Positions 34,465 to 44,096 of a DNA stretch of 64,000 nt are shown here, piece after piece (the first letter of the stretch is position 1; each line of letters starts with the position of its first letter). The DNA lies in contig NZ_CP137557.1 in assembly GCF_019249655.2 (NCBI RefSeq), positions 1,671,001 through 1,735,000 on the forward strand, written 5' to 3'. The translations under genes and the position numbers were made by a program. The notes beneath the pieces are model-generated. The model was not told the DNA's origin. It did no database searches and saw only the letters and a list, made by a program, of their open reading frames with translations. This stretch comes from Segatella copri (GTDB lineage Bacteria; Bacteroidota; Bacteroidia; Bacteroidales; Bacteroidaceae).

Positions 34465-36726
34465 TTAACTCTTTTCCTGAATCTTCTGAAGGTCAGCCTC
34501 TTCGCCTACCAGCCAGATGATATCGCCTTTTTTGAATACTCGGGTAGGCAGAACACGGGTCAGGTTCTCCCGGCCCTCTTCCAGTCCTACCACCATACAA
34601 TTATATTTATCCCTTATTCCGCTTTCTATCAGCGTCTTTCCCAGAAATTCGCTGCCGCCGCTGATGATGAGCTGGCGCAGCTTCATCTCCCTCTTTTCTA
34701 TATCCACATCCTCAGGAGCAAGCTCCGAGGTGAGTGCTTGGGCAAACTTGTGATTCTGGTCGTCGTTGCCGATGATCTGAAGCTTGTCGCCAGGGAAAAT
34801 CACCGTGTCACCGTTCGGAATGTTCAGGCGCTGCGAACCGCGGCGGATGCTGCTCATGTCGATGCCGAAACGTTCACGAAGATGAAGCTCCTTCAGCGAT
34901 TTGCCACACCAGGTGCTATCCTCCGGCACCTCAATCTCACTGATGTGAATATCTCTATCCAGCAGATGACCCGCATAGAGCGGTCGCTTCTCGCCGTTCA
35001 CCTGGGCGGCAATATCGCGCGAACGCAGGTTGTGGATAAAGAGGCGCTCCATCACGATGCTGCGCTTCTTGATGCGGCGCGATGCCACCATCAGCAGTAC
35101 CACCACGGCTCCGATGCAGACGATGAGCGCATTGGTGAAGCGCGAGAGATAGTTGATGATGTAGAAGATGAACGCCAGGGCGATGATGTATCTCACCACG
35201 ATGGTGAAGAGCAGCGGGATGCGGTTGATGCTGCTTTCCACCCACAGGCGCTTCCATTCCGGACTGTGGTTCTTCTTCATCACGATGGCGCGCAGGAAAG
35301 GCGAAATCAGTACCACCGTGAGCAGACCCGTAAGGGCGTTGGCATACCAGTGCAACTGCCAGCCTGGCAGCAGATTGCGCATCAGCGGCAGCACGAAGGT
35401 GAACATCATGGCGATGGTTGCCGCCGAAAGGATGGAGTAGGCCACGGTGTTGATGGCCATCTGGCGGATGAGCGACTTCCACTTGCTTTGCTGCTGCGTA
35501 GAAGGATGACTCATCGCAAAATGGTTCAGAATGTTGATGAACTTGCAGGGCAGATGCTTCTCCATCTGCTGATAGGAAGGCAGAGCCAGACGAATCATGT
35601 AGGGCGTGAGGAAGGTGGTAATCACGGATACCGCTACCACCACCGGATAGAGGAAGTTACTGATAACCCCCAGCGACAGACCCAGCGAAGCGATGATAAA
35701 CGAGAACTCACCAATCTGAGCCATCGAAAAACCGCAGCGCATCGCCGACTTCAGTGATTCGCCGCCCAGCATGAATCCGAAGGTGCCGAATATAGCCTGT
35801 CCCACCAGGATGGTGCCCACCAGGGCGAGGATAGGAACGGCATATTCCACCAATATCTTGGGGTCTACCAGCATACCCACCGACACGAAGAAGATGGCTC
35901 CGAAGAGATTTTTCACCGGTTCTACCAGTTTGATAATCTTCTCAGCCTCAATGGTTTCTGCAAGGATGCTGCCCATAACGAAGGCTCCGAAGGCGCTGGA
36001 GAACCCCACCTTGGTGGATAATACAGCCATGCCGCAGCAGAGGCCCAGCGAAACGACGAGCAGGGTTTCGCCATTGATGAGCTTCCTCACCGACCGCAGG
36101 AAGAGCGGGATGGCGAAGATGCCCACGATGAACCAGAGCACCAGGAAGAAACCAATCCTCAATACCGAGGAAATCATCTGCTCGCCATCCGGATTGCTGC
36201 CTCCGGCGATGGCGGAAAGCATCACCATCATCACGATGGCAAGGATATCTTCCAGGATGAGCACGCTCATCACCATGGAGGCAAACTTCTGCTGCCTGAG
36301 TCCCATGTCGTCGAACGCCTTATATATAATGGTGGTAGAGCTCATGGCGAGCATACCGCCCAGGAAGATGCAGTCCATCCGGTCCCATCCGAATCCGTGG
36401 CCCACGCTGATGCCCAGCATCATCATGCAGAAAACGATGACGATGCAGGCGATGACGGGCGAGGCACCCATCTTCACGATTTTCTTGAAGGAGAAATCCA
36501 AGCCCAGCGAGAAGAGGGTGAAGATGACACCGATGTCTGCCCAGGTCTGGATATCCGTCTCGTCCATCACCGATACGGTGTAGGGCATGTGGGGCGACAC
36601 GAGGAAGCCCGCCACGATGTAACCCAGCACCAGGGGCTGCTTGAGCCGCTTGAAGATGAGGGTAACAACGCCAGCCACCATCAGGATGAGGGCGAGGTCT
36701 TTTACTAAAAAGGGAATTTCTGCCAT
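34465..36726 (-). CDS. CPA2-family cation:proton antiporter with C-terminal TrkA-type domains
   Basis: 753 residues. The first ~390 residues form about 12 membrane segments of the Na+/H+ exchanger fold (LVLGYIVAGFLVSPHMPYTV, then GVIFTLFSLGLDFSFKKI). A further membrane part follows (about 420-560), then two soluble TrkA_C-like domains (LKELHLRERFGIDMSSIRR with NGDTVIFPGDKLQIIG, and SGIRDKYNCMVVGLEEGREN with VFKKGDIIWLVGEEADL). This layout fits KefB/YbaL-like proton antiporters of Bacteroidota, which control K+ or Na+ and pH. The ion is not predictable. Downstream is a REP-like element; upstream lies a 281-bp repeat. Confidence 0.88.
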   Translation of the reverse strand: MAEIPFLVKDLALILMVAGVVTLIFKRLKQPLVLGYIVAGFLVSPHMPYTVSVMDETDIQTWADIGVIFTLFSLGLDFSFKKIVKMGASPVIACIVIVFCMMMLGISVGHGFGWDRMDCIFLGGMLAMSSTTIIYKAFDDMGLRQQKFASMVMSVLILEDILAIVMMVMLSAIAGGSNPDGEQMISSVLRIGFFLVLWFIVGIFAIPLFLRSVRKLINGETLLVVSLGLCCGMAVLSTKVGFSSAFGAFVMGSILAETIEAEKIIKLVEPVKNLFGAIFFVSVGMLVDPKILVEYAVPILALVGTILVGQAIFGTFGFMLGGESLKSAMRCGFSMAQIGEFSFIIASLGLSLGVISNFLYPVVVAVSVITTFLTPYMIRLALPSYQQMEKHLPCKFINILNHFAMSHPSTQQQSKWKSLIRQMAINTVAYSILSAATIAMMFTFVLPLMRNLLPGWQLHWYANALTGLLTVVLISPFLRAIVMKKNHSPEWKRLWVESSINRIPLLFTIVVRYIIALAFIFYIINYLSRFTNALIVCIGAVVVLLMVASRRIKKRSIVMERLFIHNLRSRDIAAQVNGEKRPLYAGHLLDRDIHISEIEVPEDSTWCGKSLKELHLRERFGIDMSSIRRGSQRLNIPNGDTVIFPGDKLQIIGNDDQNHKFAQALTSELAPEDVDIEKREMKLRQLIISGGSEFLGKTLIESGIRDKYNCMVVGLEEGRENLTRVLPTRVFKKGDIIWLVGEEADLQKIQEKS

Positions 36727-37181
36727 AGTTTATAATTTATAGTTTATAATTTACTGAAGTTTCGCAAGTAGCATTCTACCGTCCCCGAAGGGGGCGAATG
36801 TGAATAACCGCGGGTGGAATGACCGAAGGGAATGGAACCTGCGGATAGTCACAGATACTCTCTTATCGTCCCCGAAGGGGGCGAACAGGAGCAAGACTGG
36901 ATGTGGTTCGCCCCCTTTGGGGACGCTTTCTCCCTACTATTAGTTTGTCCGCAGGTTCCATGACCTTCGGTCATTCCACCAGCGGTTATTGAAAGTTGGC
37001 CCCCTTCGGGGACCGGAGGTTACTTGCGAAACTTGAATAATTTATAGTTTATAGCGGCTTCGCCGTATAGGCAAACTAGCTTAAAGTAGGGGTGAAGCTG
37101 ATAAAAATAATAGTTTATAGTAAATAAGAACTCTGCTTTGCAGCATGAATGTCCTATAAACTATAAACTATTAACTATAAA
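36727..37181. other. Repeat-filled spacer between the antiporter gene and pepT
   Basis: AT-rich TATAATTTATAGTTTA units (36727-36754), a full 282-bp inverted-repeat element (36755-37036), then more AT-rich units (37037-37180) around a 90-base core with GCGGCTTCGCCG. No gene is visible. Confidence 0.8.
36755..37036 (+). mobile_element. MITE-like element, copy 1 (282 bp)
   Basis: Terminal inverted repeats TGAAGTTTCGCAAGTA / TACTTGCGAAACTTGA. Inside are several GTCCCCGAAGGGGGC-type palindromes and a central inverted section. More than 95 percent alike, by eye, to 43811-44091 and (inverted) 46359-46639. One extra T near 36950 breaks the small frame seen in the other copies, so it is non-coding. 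Confidence 0.85.
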
Positions 37182-38405
37182 CTAATCATTAAATTCTTCT
37201 GTGATTTCCGCAATCTTCACGATGGTATCCACCACCTTCTGCATCACCTGGATGCTCACGAACTCGTGAGGACCATGGAAGTTGACGCCGCCGGCGAAGA
37301 TGTTTGGACAAGGCAGACCCTTGAAACTGAGCTGCGCTCCGTCGGTACCGCCACGGATAGGCTCCACGCGTGGAGGAACACCGCTCTCCTGCATCGCACG
37401 CAGCACGATATCAATCACGTGCATGTTAGGATCAATCTTCTCCTTCATGTTGTAATACTGGTCCTGGATGGCCACGCTCACCGTACCCTCGCCGTATTTC
37501 TCGTTCATCTTCTTCGCGCAGTCCTCGATGAAGTCCTTGCGGTCTTCAAACTTCTCTCTGTCGTGGTCGCGGATGATATAGCTCAGCTTTGCCTCCTCGC
37601 AGCGGCTCTCGATGCCGATCAGGTGGTAGAAGCCCTGATAACCTTCGGTATGCTCAGGAGTCTCAGCTTCCGGAATCATGTTCTGGAACTCCACGGCAAG
37701 TCGGCTGGCATTCACCATCTTACCCTTGGCATAGCCTGTGTGCACGCTCACGCCCTTGATGAACACCTTGGCGCCCGCAGCGTTGAAGTTCTCGTATTCC
37801 AGGTCGCCCAGGTCGCCGCCGTCTACGGTGTACGCCCAGTCGCAGCCAAACTTCTCCACGTCGAAATGATGAGCACCCATACCGATTTCCTCGTCAGGAT
37901 TGAAGCCCACGCGGATATCGCCGTGCTTGATTTCCTTGTGGTCGCGCAGGTAGCACATCGCCTGAACGATTTCTGCGATGCCCGCCTTGTCGTCAGCTCC
38001 GAGCAGGGTAGTTCCGTCGGTAACGATGATGTCCTCGCCCTTGTGTGCCTTGAGTTCAGGGAATTTCTCCACGCTGCTGATGATGCCCGGGCTCAGTTCG
38101 ATGTCCTCGCCGTCGTAGTTCTTGATGACGCGCGCCTTCACATCCTTTCCGCTGGCATCCGGACTGGTGTCCATGTGAGAGATAAAGCCGATGGTTGGAG
38201 TCTTTTTCTTGGTATTTCCTTTCAGGGTGGCGTAGATATAGCCCATGTCGTCCATCTCTACGTCGCTGAGGCCTTCATCCTCAAGCTCCTGCTTCAGGTA
38301 CTTGGCAAACTCAAGCTGTTTTGCCGTGCTAGGCACACTCTCGGAGTCTTCGCTCGATTGTGTGTCGAATTTTGTATAGTTTATAAAACGTTCTACTAAG
38401 TCCAT
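37182..38405 (-). CDS. pepT: Peptidase T (tripeptide aminopeptidase)
   Basis: 407 residues from [15 protein letters not shown] at 38405. The frame extends upstream only because it reads through the tRNA gene. M20-family metal-site motifs: [48 protein letters not shown] and a C-terminal [20 protein letters not shown]. The length matches E. coli PepT. It is a cytosolic zinc enzyme that removes the N-terminal residue of tripeptides. It is transcribed away from the tRNA-Arg gene on the same strand, which lies 28 bases upstream. Confidence 0.95.
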   Translation of the reverse strand: MDLVERFINYTKFDTQSSEDSESVPSTAKQLEFAKYLKQELEDEGLSDVEMDDMGYIYATLKGNTKKKTPTIGFISHMDTSPDASGKDVKARVIKNYDGEDIELSPGIISSVEKFPELKAHKGEDIIVTDGTTLLGADDKAGIAEIVQAMCYLRDHKEIKHGDIRVGFNPDEEIGMGAHHFDVEKFGCDWAYTVDGGDLGDLEYENFNAAGAKVFIKGVSVHTGYAKGKMVNASRLAVEFQNMIPEAETPEHTEGYQGFYHLIGIESRCEEAKLSYIIRDHDREKFEDRKDFIEDCAKKMNEKYGEGTVSVAIQDQYYNMKEKIDPNMHVIDIVLRAMQESGVPPRVEPIRGGTDGAQLSFKGLPCPNIFAGGVNFHGPHEFVSIQVMQKVVDTIVKIAEITEEFND

Positions 38406-38433
38406 GTTCTTAATTATTATAATAATGTAGTAG

Positions 38434-38507
38434 TGATCTCGGTGGGACTCAAACCCACGACCTCCAGAACCGGAATCTGCTGCTCTATTCAACTAAGCTA
38501 CGAGACC
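38434..38507 (-). tRNA. tRNA-Arg (anticodon CCG)
   Basis: Minus strand, 74 bases: acceptor GGTCTCG pairs with CGAGATC, D arm AGCTTAGTTGAATAGAGC, anticodon loop TTCCGGT, T arm GTGGGTTTGAGTCCCAC. CCA is not encoded. One G-G mismatch closes the anticodon stem, the rest pairs well. Confidence 0.93.
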
Positions 38508-38936
38508 ATTTTTATACGCTTTTTATCCGCCGGAATAGCCATCCCGGTACATAAATGAAACATATACGAGTGCAAAGTTAGTGATTTAATTTGAAACCGC
38601 CAAATATTCTTGCCACTTTTTCTGAAGAATTCTGAAGAAGATGATGAAAAAGAGATGAAAAAGAGATGAAAACAGACGGTGAAGGGAGAAAGATGGCGAA
38701 AAAAGATTGAAAACAGAAGATGAAGGGAGAAAATTCGCGAAAAACAAGAAGAAAACAAGGCAAAAAGATAGAAAAGAAAGAAAAATGCTATCATTTTGAG
38801 AAAAAATTCGGGAAAAAGCTTGCAGTTTAATTTTTATTTTGTACCTTTGCACCGTCTTTAAGAAGACAAGTCTCGGAAACGGGACGGTATAAAACGGTAT
38901 AAAACAGTAAAACGAAAACAATAATAAATACTAAAA
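38508..38936. other. Spacer with a purine-rich tract and the asnA promoter
   Basis: 38630-38790 is a long tract of A and G on the plus strand (AAGAGATGAAAAAGAGATGA and similar). It opens Phe/Ser-rich frames on the minus strand that I do not regard as genes. The asnA promoter and a leader hairpin follow. Confidence 0.7.
38820..38849 (+). promoter_or_regulatory. Promoter of asnA
   Basis: TTG (38820-38822), 19 bases, TACCTTTG (38842-38849). A leader hairpin (ACCGTC at 38851-38856 with GACGGT at 38883-38888) begins at about the transcription start. Confidence 0.8.
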
Positions 38937-39974
38937 ATGAGTAAACTGATAAAACCCGAAGGTTACAAGGCGCTGCTGGATATGCGCCAGACCGAAATGG
39001 GTATCAAGATGATAAAGGAGTTCTTCCAGCAGAACCTTGCCACAGAGTTGCGCCTGCGCCGAGTAACAGCCCCTCTTTTCGTGATGAAGGGCTTGGGAAT
39101 CAATGATGACCTGAATGGTGTGGAGCGCCCTGTAACTTTCCCTATCAAGGATCTGGGTGATGCCAAGGCCGAGGTGGTTCACTCCCTCGCCAAGTGGAAG
39201 CGACTCACCCTCGCCGAGTACGAGGTGGAGCCTGGATATGGCGTATATACCGATATGAACGCCATCCGTGCCGACGAGGAGCTGGATAACCTGCACTCGC
39301 TCTATGTAGACCAGTGGGACTGGGAGGCTGTGATTACCAAGGAAGACCGCACCATCGCATTCCTCGAGGACATCGTTCGCCGCATCTATGCCGCCATCCT
39401 CCGCACCGAGTTCCTCACTTGCGAGCACTATCCTCAGCTCAAGCCATTCTTGCCTAAGGAGATTCATTTCATCCATGCGCAGGATTTGCTCGATATGTAT
39501 CCTGATAAGACTCCGAAGGAGCGCGAGGATGCCATCTGCGAGAAATATGGCGCCGTATTCGTTGAGGGCATCGGCGGAAAGCTGAGCGACGGAAAGAAGC
39601 ACGACGGCCGTGCCCCCGACTATGACGACTGGAGCACCATGGCAGAGAACGGCAAGGTGGGTTTGAATGGTGATATTCTTATCTGGTATCCTGTGCTGGG
39701 CAGAAGCTTCGAGCTGAGTTCCATGGGTATCCGTGTGGATAAGGAGAGCCTGCTGCGCCAGCTGAAGCTGGAGGGCAAGGAAGATAGAGAGAAGCTCTAT
39801 TTCCACCAGCAGCTCCTGAATGATAAATTGCCATTGAGCATTGGCGGCGGTATCGGTCAGAGCCGCTTGTGCATGGTGATGCTCCACAAGGCGCACATCG
39901 GCGAGATTCAGGCTAGTATCTGGCCTGAGGAGATGCGCCAGGAGTGCGAAGAGGCAGGAATGCCTTTAATTTGA
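38937..39974 (+). CDS. asnA: Aspartate--ammonia ligase (ammonia-dependent asparagine synthetase)
   Basis: 345 residues, near the normal length of AsnA. Class II tRNA-synthetase-like fold; recognisable parts are GYKALLDMRQTEMGIKMIK, RRVTAPLFVMKGLGINDDLN, RPVTFPIKDLGDAKAEVVHS, KWKRLTLAEYEVEPGYGVYT and LPLSIGGGIGQSRLCMVML. It makes asparagine from aspartate, ammonia and ATP. It has its own promoter and a strong terminator hairpin downstream, so it is a single-gene unit. Confidence 0.97.
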   Translation: MSKLIKPEGYKALLDMRQTEMGIKMIKEFFQQNLATELRLRRVTAPLFVMKGLGINDDLNGVERPVTFPIKDLGDAKAEVVHSLAKWKRLTLAEYEVEPGYGVYTDMNAIRADEELDNLHSLYVDQWDWEAVITKEDRTIAFLEDIVRRIYAAILRTEFLTCEHYPQLKPFLPKEIHFIHAQDLLDMYPDKTPKEREDAICEKYGAVFVEGIGGKLSDGKKHDGRAPDYDDWSTMAENGKVGLNGDILIWYPVLGRSFELSSMGIRVDKESLLRQLKLEGKEDREKLYFHQQLLNDKLPLSIGGGIGQSRLCMVMLHKAHIGEIQASIWPEEMRQECEEAGMPLI

Positions 39975-40034
39975 TTTGAGTCATATCAGCATAATGAGGT
40001 TGTATCAGTATAACAGCTTCAATTTATATTGAAG

Positions 40035-40078
40035 AATCCCGGTTCTCCTAGCAATAGGAAAACCGGGATTATTGTTTT
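40035..40078 (+). terminator. Terminator after asnA
   Basis: 16-bp arms (40035-40050 and 40055-40070, one mismatch), 4-base loop, then ATTGTTTTG. Because the next gene converges, it may serve both. Confidence 0.85.
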
Positions 40079-40095
40079 GTATAGAAATAATTTGT

Positions 40096-41880
40096 TTAGA
40101 AATAATAAGTGCCTCCAAGCATAGCAGCTCTGTTGCCGAAATGCTGCCCTGCTATATCATGATATCTGGCCTCCAGCGTCCAGTGCCTGTTAATCGTCTT
40201 GTATACCCCCATCTCAGCATATAGGTTGGCAGGAGTATAGTTTGGCGTGATGGTATGCCTGCGGGTACACCATATCATGTTCGATGCAAGGCGCCAGCCC
40301 GAAGGCAGCGAAAGCTGGGGAGCCAGCTTGAAAACCGCAAAGTGGCTGTATTCCTGAGTCTTTCCCTGCGGCTTGATATCCGTTTCAAACACCTCAGCCT
40401 TTTCCCAGAAATAGTTGAAGCCAGCCGTCAGTCGCAGAATACCCTTGTGCCAGAAGGCAGTGGTACCTATGCCCAGCGTGTTGTCTCTATCCACGCCCGG
40501 CAAATCCTGATGGATGTTCTTCACCGAGGTGCTCACCACCAGATTCGGCTTGCTGTAGGTATATTTCAGCTCCGCCACATAAGCCAGGCGCTCGCTGATA
40601 TCCGCCGTATATGCAGGCTTCCACGCCCCCTCCATGTCGCCCGCCGTAATGAAATCGCCGAAGTCGGGGTTGAAGATGCGGCGGCAGAAGGTGCCCTGCA
40701 GCGTGTTGCCAGGGGTAAACTGGTGGTAGATGCTCAGCGTGTAGCTGTGGTTGTGCGTGGTGTTCTTCCACTTCTCTTCCGTCTTTAGCTGCTTAGGATG
40801 GAAGTGGATGGTGCGATAGCGGTCGCCCACCATGAATCCCCATTTACCGATGTGATAGTCTATCTGACCATAGAGATCCTGATAGTTGGAATGGTTGGTA
40901 TAACCCTTCACGCAATTCTTCTCTATGGAAAGTCCGCCCTCGAAACCGGCTGTAATCCAGAGATTCTGCGAGAATACAGGCGTGGCATATTCCACCACCA
41001 TGAAGGGATAGGTGGAATGATTGCGGTAGGGAGATGCACTGCCTCCCCCTTGGTCGCTGATATTCTCAGCACCCAGAGTAAAGAGGATGCTCGACCCGTT
41101 TTCGCCCAGGGTTCGGGTATAATCCGCCTGGAGATGGTAGGCACGCACGAAATCGGCTGCATCGCCCGAGAAATGATTGCGGGTATAGGTCTGCATCGCA
41201 TCCACCTCCAGCACATCCTTCTCTGTAGGAGTCCAGAGGATATTCAGCTTGGCACCCTCGTGCGAATAATGGTTGATGGAAGTGCTGCCGTTATCGCCCG
41301 CATAAGCCCCCTGAGGATGAAAAGAAGACCGCTGCATGCTGCCCTCCACGTGGCTCAGGATGCGCAGCTTCTGCTGCTGGCTCAGCACGCTCACGATGCC
41401 CTTGCCTCCGCCGTAGGTATCGCCGAAGAATCCCACTCTTCCGCTCACGCCATTCTCGCCTTTTCTCAGCGTGATGTCAATCACCTTTTTCAGACTGCTG
41501 CAGCCCTTCATCACTTCAGCGTTCTGGCAAACCTTGATGGTTTCTATTTCTCTCGCCTTGAAATGATGGAGCAGGGTAGCGTAATCCAGTCCGTATTCCT
41601 GGTTGTCGATACGGATTACGAATTTTCCATATAGATTGGCAAAGGGGTCACCGCCGATGATGTTGTTGCCATCCAGGGTCATCACCTCGGGACACATCAT
41701 CAGCACGTCGAGCAGCGATTCCTCGCCCGTGAGTTCCAGTTCCGGAACATGAATCATATATCGGTCGCCGATATGTTCTATCGGTGCTGCCGCCAGTTGC
41801 TGGTTGGCACCTCCTAGTGCCAAGGCTAGTAGTAACAGGCGGCTGGTTTTCATTATGTTTTTTCTCTTCATTCTTTTCAT
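40096..41880 (-). CDS. Outer membrane beta-barrel protein with TonB-receptor-like plug
   Basis: 594 residues from the first ATG; the ATG ten codons in (MKTSRLLLLALALGGANQ) gives a standard signal peptide and may be the true start. After cleavage near AAA, a plug-like domain (about 45-145: LLDVLMMCPEVMTLDGNNII, IRIDNQEYGLDYATLLHHFK, then VKVCQNAEVMKGCSSLKKVI) is followed by about 450 residues of alternating, aromatic-rich beta-strands ending in GTYYF, the usual outer-membrane C-terminus. It lacks a clear TonB box and a carboxypeptidase-like N-domain, and is shorter than SusC. The ligand is unknown. Confidence 0.75.
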   Translation of the reverse strand: MKRMKRKNIMKTSRLLLLALALGGANQQLAAAPIEHIGDRYMIHVPELELTGEESLLDVLMMCPEVMTLDGNNIIGGDPFANLYGKFVIRIDNQEYGLDYATLLHHFKAREIETIKVCQNAEVMKGCSSLKKVIDITLRKGENGVSGRVGFFGDTYGGGKGIVSVLSQQQKLRILSHVEGSMQRSSFHPQGAYAGDNGSTSINHYSHEGAKLNILWTPTEKDVLEVDAMQTYTRNHFSGDAADFVRAYHLQADYTRTLGENGSSILFTLGAENISDQGGGSASPYRNHSTYPFMVVEYATPVFSQNLWITAGFEGGLSIEKNCVKGYTNHSNYQDLYGQIDYHIGKWGFMVGDRYRTIHFHPKQLKTEEKWKNTTHNHSYTLSIYHQFTPGNTLQGTFCRRIFNPDFGDFITAGDMEGAWKPAYTADISERLAYVAELKYTYSKPNLVVSTSVKNIHQDLPGVDRDNTLGIGTTAFWHKGILRLTAGFNYFWEKAEVFETDIKPQGKTQEYSHFAVFKLAPQLSLPSGWRLASNMIWCTRRHTITPNYTPANLYAEMGVYKTINRHWTLEARYHDIAGQHFGNRAAMLGGTYYF

Positions 41881-41925
41881 TCTATTCTTTTCTTTATATT
41901 GATTGTTTATTCCTATCTTCCTTTC

Positions 41926-42834
41926 CTAGCTGAAAAGCTGCGTTATCAGGGGGATGGTGATGATGCTTCCCAGGGTAGTGATGAAAGTCATTTCCGTAAT
42001 CAGCGACGGGTTCCTGCCGTATTTCAGGCAGAACATCGTGCCGAAGCTTGCCACAGGCATCGCTATCACCACCGTGTTGATATTATTCACCACGTCGCTC
42101 ACGCCGCACACCTTGAAGAAGAAGTAAAGGCTAAGCGGAACCACCACGAGGCGGAGCACAGAAGCCACGTAAACCTTCGGACTTCCGATAATCTCCCTCA
42201 CGGGCAGCTTCGCCATACTGCTTCCTATAATCATCAGCGCAGCAGGCACCGTCACGTTGCCCACCATCGTAATAGGACGGGCGATGACATCGGGCGTATG
42301 AACCCCCAGAGCCACCAGCAGAGCCGCCACGGCTGCCGCTATCAGCGCCGGACTCAGCAACACCTTGGGGTTAAACTGCTTCACACTGTATTCGCCCTTG
42401 ATGAGCATCACGCCAGCCGTGAAGATGAAAAACGTGTTAGGCATGTTGAGCAGGGCAGCATAGAATATCGCCTTCGGACCGAAGATGCTCGAAACTATCG
42501 GGTATCCGATGAAGCCCACGTTGGCAAACATCAGGGCGAAACCTATCATTCCCTGGTCATCATGGTTCTTGCTGATGAGGCGGGGCACCCCGAAACCGAA
42601 CACCAGCAGCAGGATATAGGTTAGAAAACCTATGCCCAGAAGCGGGAGGATGAGCGTGCGGTCGGGCAGTTCTTCTCCCATCACCGACGAGAGCACCAGC
42701 AGGGGGCAGGTGATATCTACCACGATGCTGGAAAGCTTCTTGTCAAACTTGTCGCCCATATAGCCCAGCTTGCAGGCGACGTAACCCAAAATCACGATGA
42801 TGAATAACACCACCATCACCTCTAAATTTTCCAT
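41926..42834 (-). CDS. AEC-family (auxin efflux carrier-like) transporter
   Basis: 302 residues and ten hydrophobic segments. MVVLFIIVILGYVACKLGYM at the N-terminus, the GFALMFANVGFIGYPIV block and NTFFIFTAGVMLI are typical of the AEC family (PF03547), which includes bacterial malate and other organic-anion permeases. The direction and substrate cannot be told. It lies between the barrel protein and aguB on the same strand with gaps of about 45 and 77 bases. It appears intact. Confidence 0.88.
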   Translation of the reverse strand: MENLEVMVVLFIIVILGYVACKLGYMGDKFDKKLSSIVVDITCPLLVLSSVMGEELPDRTLILPLLGIGFLTYILLLVFGFGVPRLISKNHDDQGMIGFALMFANVGFIGYPIVSSIFGPKAIFYAALLNMPNTFFIFTAGVMLIKGEYSVKQFNPKVLLSPALIAAAVAALLVALGVHTPDVIARPITMVGNVTVPAALMIIGSSMAKLPVREIIGSPKVYVASVLRLVVVPLSLYFFFKVCGVSDVVNNINTVVIAMPVASFGTMFCLKYGRNPSLITEMTFITTLGSIITIPLITQLFS

Positions 42835-42911
42835 CTATCCTGAAATTCTAATCTCTTATACCTTAAAGGTATACCTTTTTTATCGAAAATCTCAATCAAT
42901 CTCCATCTATC

Positions 42912-43787
42912 TTAATCAATGAATCTCCTGGTGATATCGCCGTAGTTTTCTATGCGGCGGTCGCGCAGGAATGGCCACCAGCGGCGCACATCCTCGCTGT
43001 GCTTCAGGTCGATATCCACCACCAGGCTCTCTTCCTCCTTGTCGCTCGCACGATAGTGGAGCTCGCCCTGAGGACCTGCCACGAAACTGCTGCCCCAGAA
43101 CTGGATGCCCTCGGTCTGACCGCTAGGGTCCGGCTCGAAGCCAACCCTGTTCACCGCCACCACAGGCAAACCGTTAGCCACGGCATGACCACGCATCACC
43201 GTGGTCCACGCCTCACGCTGGCGCTGCTGCTCCTCCTCGGTGTCGTAGGTGGCATAGCCGATGGCAGTAGGATAGATGAGGATATCCGCACCCTGCAGTG
43301 CCATCAGGCGGGCAGCCTCGGGATACCACTGGTCCCAGCAAACCAGCACGCCCAGCTTGCCCACTGAAGTCTGTATCGGGTTGAAGCCCAGGTCGCCAGG
43401 GGTGAAGTAGAATTTTTCGTAGTAGGCAGGATCATCCGGAATATGCATCTTGCGATATTTTCCGGCGATGGTTCCATCCTTCTCAATCACCACCGCCGTG
43501 TTGTGATAGAGGCCCGGCGCACGGCGCTCGAAGAGCGATGTAACGATTACCACGCCCAGATCCTTCGCCAGTTTGCCGTAGAATTCGGTAGATGGCCCCG
43601 GGATGGGTTCGGCAAGGTTGAAGTTCTCCACATCCTCTACCTGGCAGAAGTAGAGCGAGTTGTGGAGTTCCTGCAAAACGATGAGTTCAGCGCCACGCTT
43701 AGCCAGGTCGATGATGCCCTCGGCGAGGCGCGTCTTGTTATCGGCGATATCCGCCGTGATGTGTAGTTGTAATAATCCTAATTTCAT
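42912..43787 (-). CDS. aguB: N-carbamoylputrescine amidohydrolase
   Basis: 291 residues from MKLGLLQLHITADI at 43787. Carbon-nitrogen hydrolase fold with the Glu-Lys-Cys triad: IVLQELHN (Glu40), YRKMHIPDDP (Lys113) and GVLVCWDQWYPEAARLMA (Cys150). The length and the EKFYFTPGD and GYATYDTEEEQQRQREAW parts fit AguB. It turns N-carbamoylputrescine into putrescine, CO2 and ammonia. The agmatine deiminase gene that makes its substrate lies upstream on the same strand, but a 281-bp repeat has entered between them and ends 24 bases before this start codon. Confidence 0.95.
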   Translation of the reverse strand: MKLGLLQLHITADIADNKTRLAEGIIDLAKRGAELIVLQELHNSLYFCQVEDVENFNLAEPIPGPSTEFYGKLAKDLGVVIVTSLFERRAPGLYHNTAVVIEKDGTIAGKYRKMHIPDDPAYYEKFYFTPGDLGFNPIQTSVGKLGVLVCWDQWYPEAARLMALQGADILIYPTAIGYATYDTEEEQQRQREAWTTVMRGHAVANGLPVVAVNRVGFEPDPSGQTEGIQFWGSSFVAGPQGELHYRASDKEEESLVVDIDLKHSEDVRRWWPFLRDRRIENYGDITRRFID

Positions 43788-43810
43788 GAAATTTTGTTTT
43801 TTTATTTTAT

Positions 43811-44091
43811 TGAAGTTTCGCAAGTAGCATTCTACCGTCCCCGAAGGGGGCGAATGTGAATAACCGCGGGTGGAATGACCGAAGGGAATGGAACCTGCGG
43901 ATAGTGACAGAAACTCTCTTATCGTCCCCGAAGGGGGCGAACAGGAGCAAGACTGGATGAGGTTCGCCCCCTTTGGGGACGCTTTCTCCCTACTATTGGT
44001 TGTCCGCAGGTTCCATGACCTTCGGTCATTCCACCAGCGGTTATTGAAAGTTGGCCCCCTTCGGGGACCGGAGGTTACTTGCGAAACTTGA
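43811..44091 (+). mobile_element. MITE-like element, copy 2 (281 bp), between aguA and aguB
   Basis: Same orientation as copy 1, with terminal repeats TGAAGTTTCGCAAGTA and TACTTGCGAAACTTGA. It ends 5 bases from the aguA stop and 24 bases from the aguB start, filling the whole intergenic space of the pathway operon. Confidence 0.88.
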
Positions 44092-44096
44092 ATACT

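Noticed and set aside
34426..35757. 443-codon frame antisense to the antiporter gene
   Set aside because: His/Arg-rich shadow of a GC-biased membrane-protein gene; no homology, starts inside a REP-like region.
37266..38399. 377-codon frame antisense to pepT
   Set aside because: Lies fully opposite a well-recognised M20 peptidase; composition is that of a shadow frame.
38406..38492. N-terminal extension of peptidase T
   Set aside because: It translates the tRNA-Arg gene; the family start is at 38405.
38498..38794. 98-codon Phe/Ser-rich minus-strand frame
   Set aside because: It is the complement of the purine-rich tract; low complexity, no start site signals.
43888..44091. 67-codon frame inside MITE-like copy 2, also open in copy 3 (46359-46580)
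   Set aside because: Copy 1 has a one-base insertion that breaks the frame and the sequence is made of palindromes; the frame is a by-product of the repeat.
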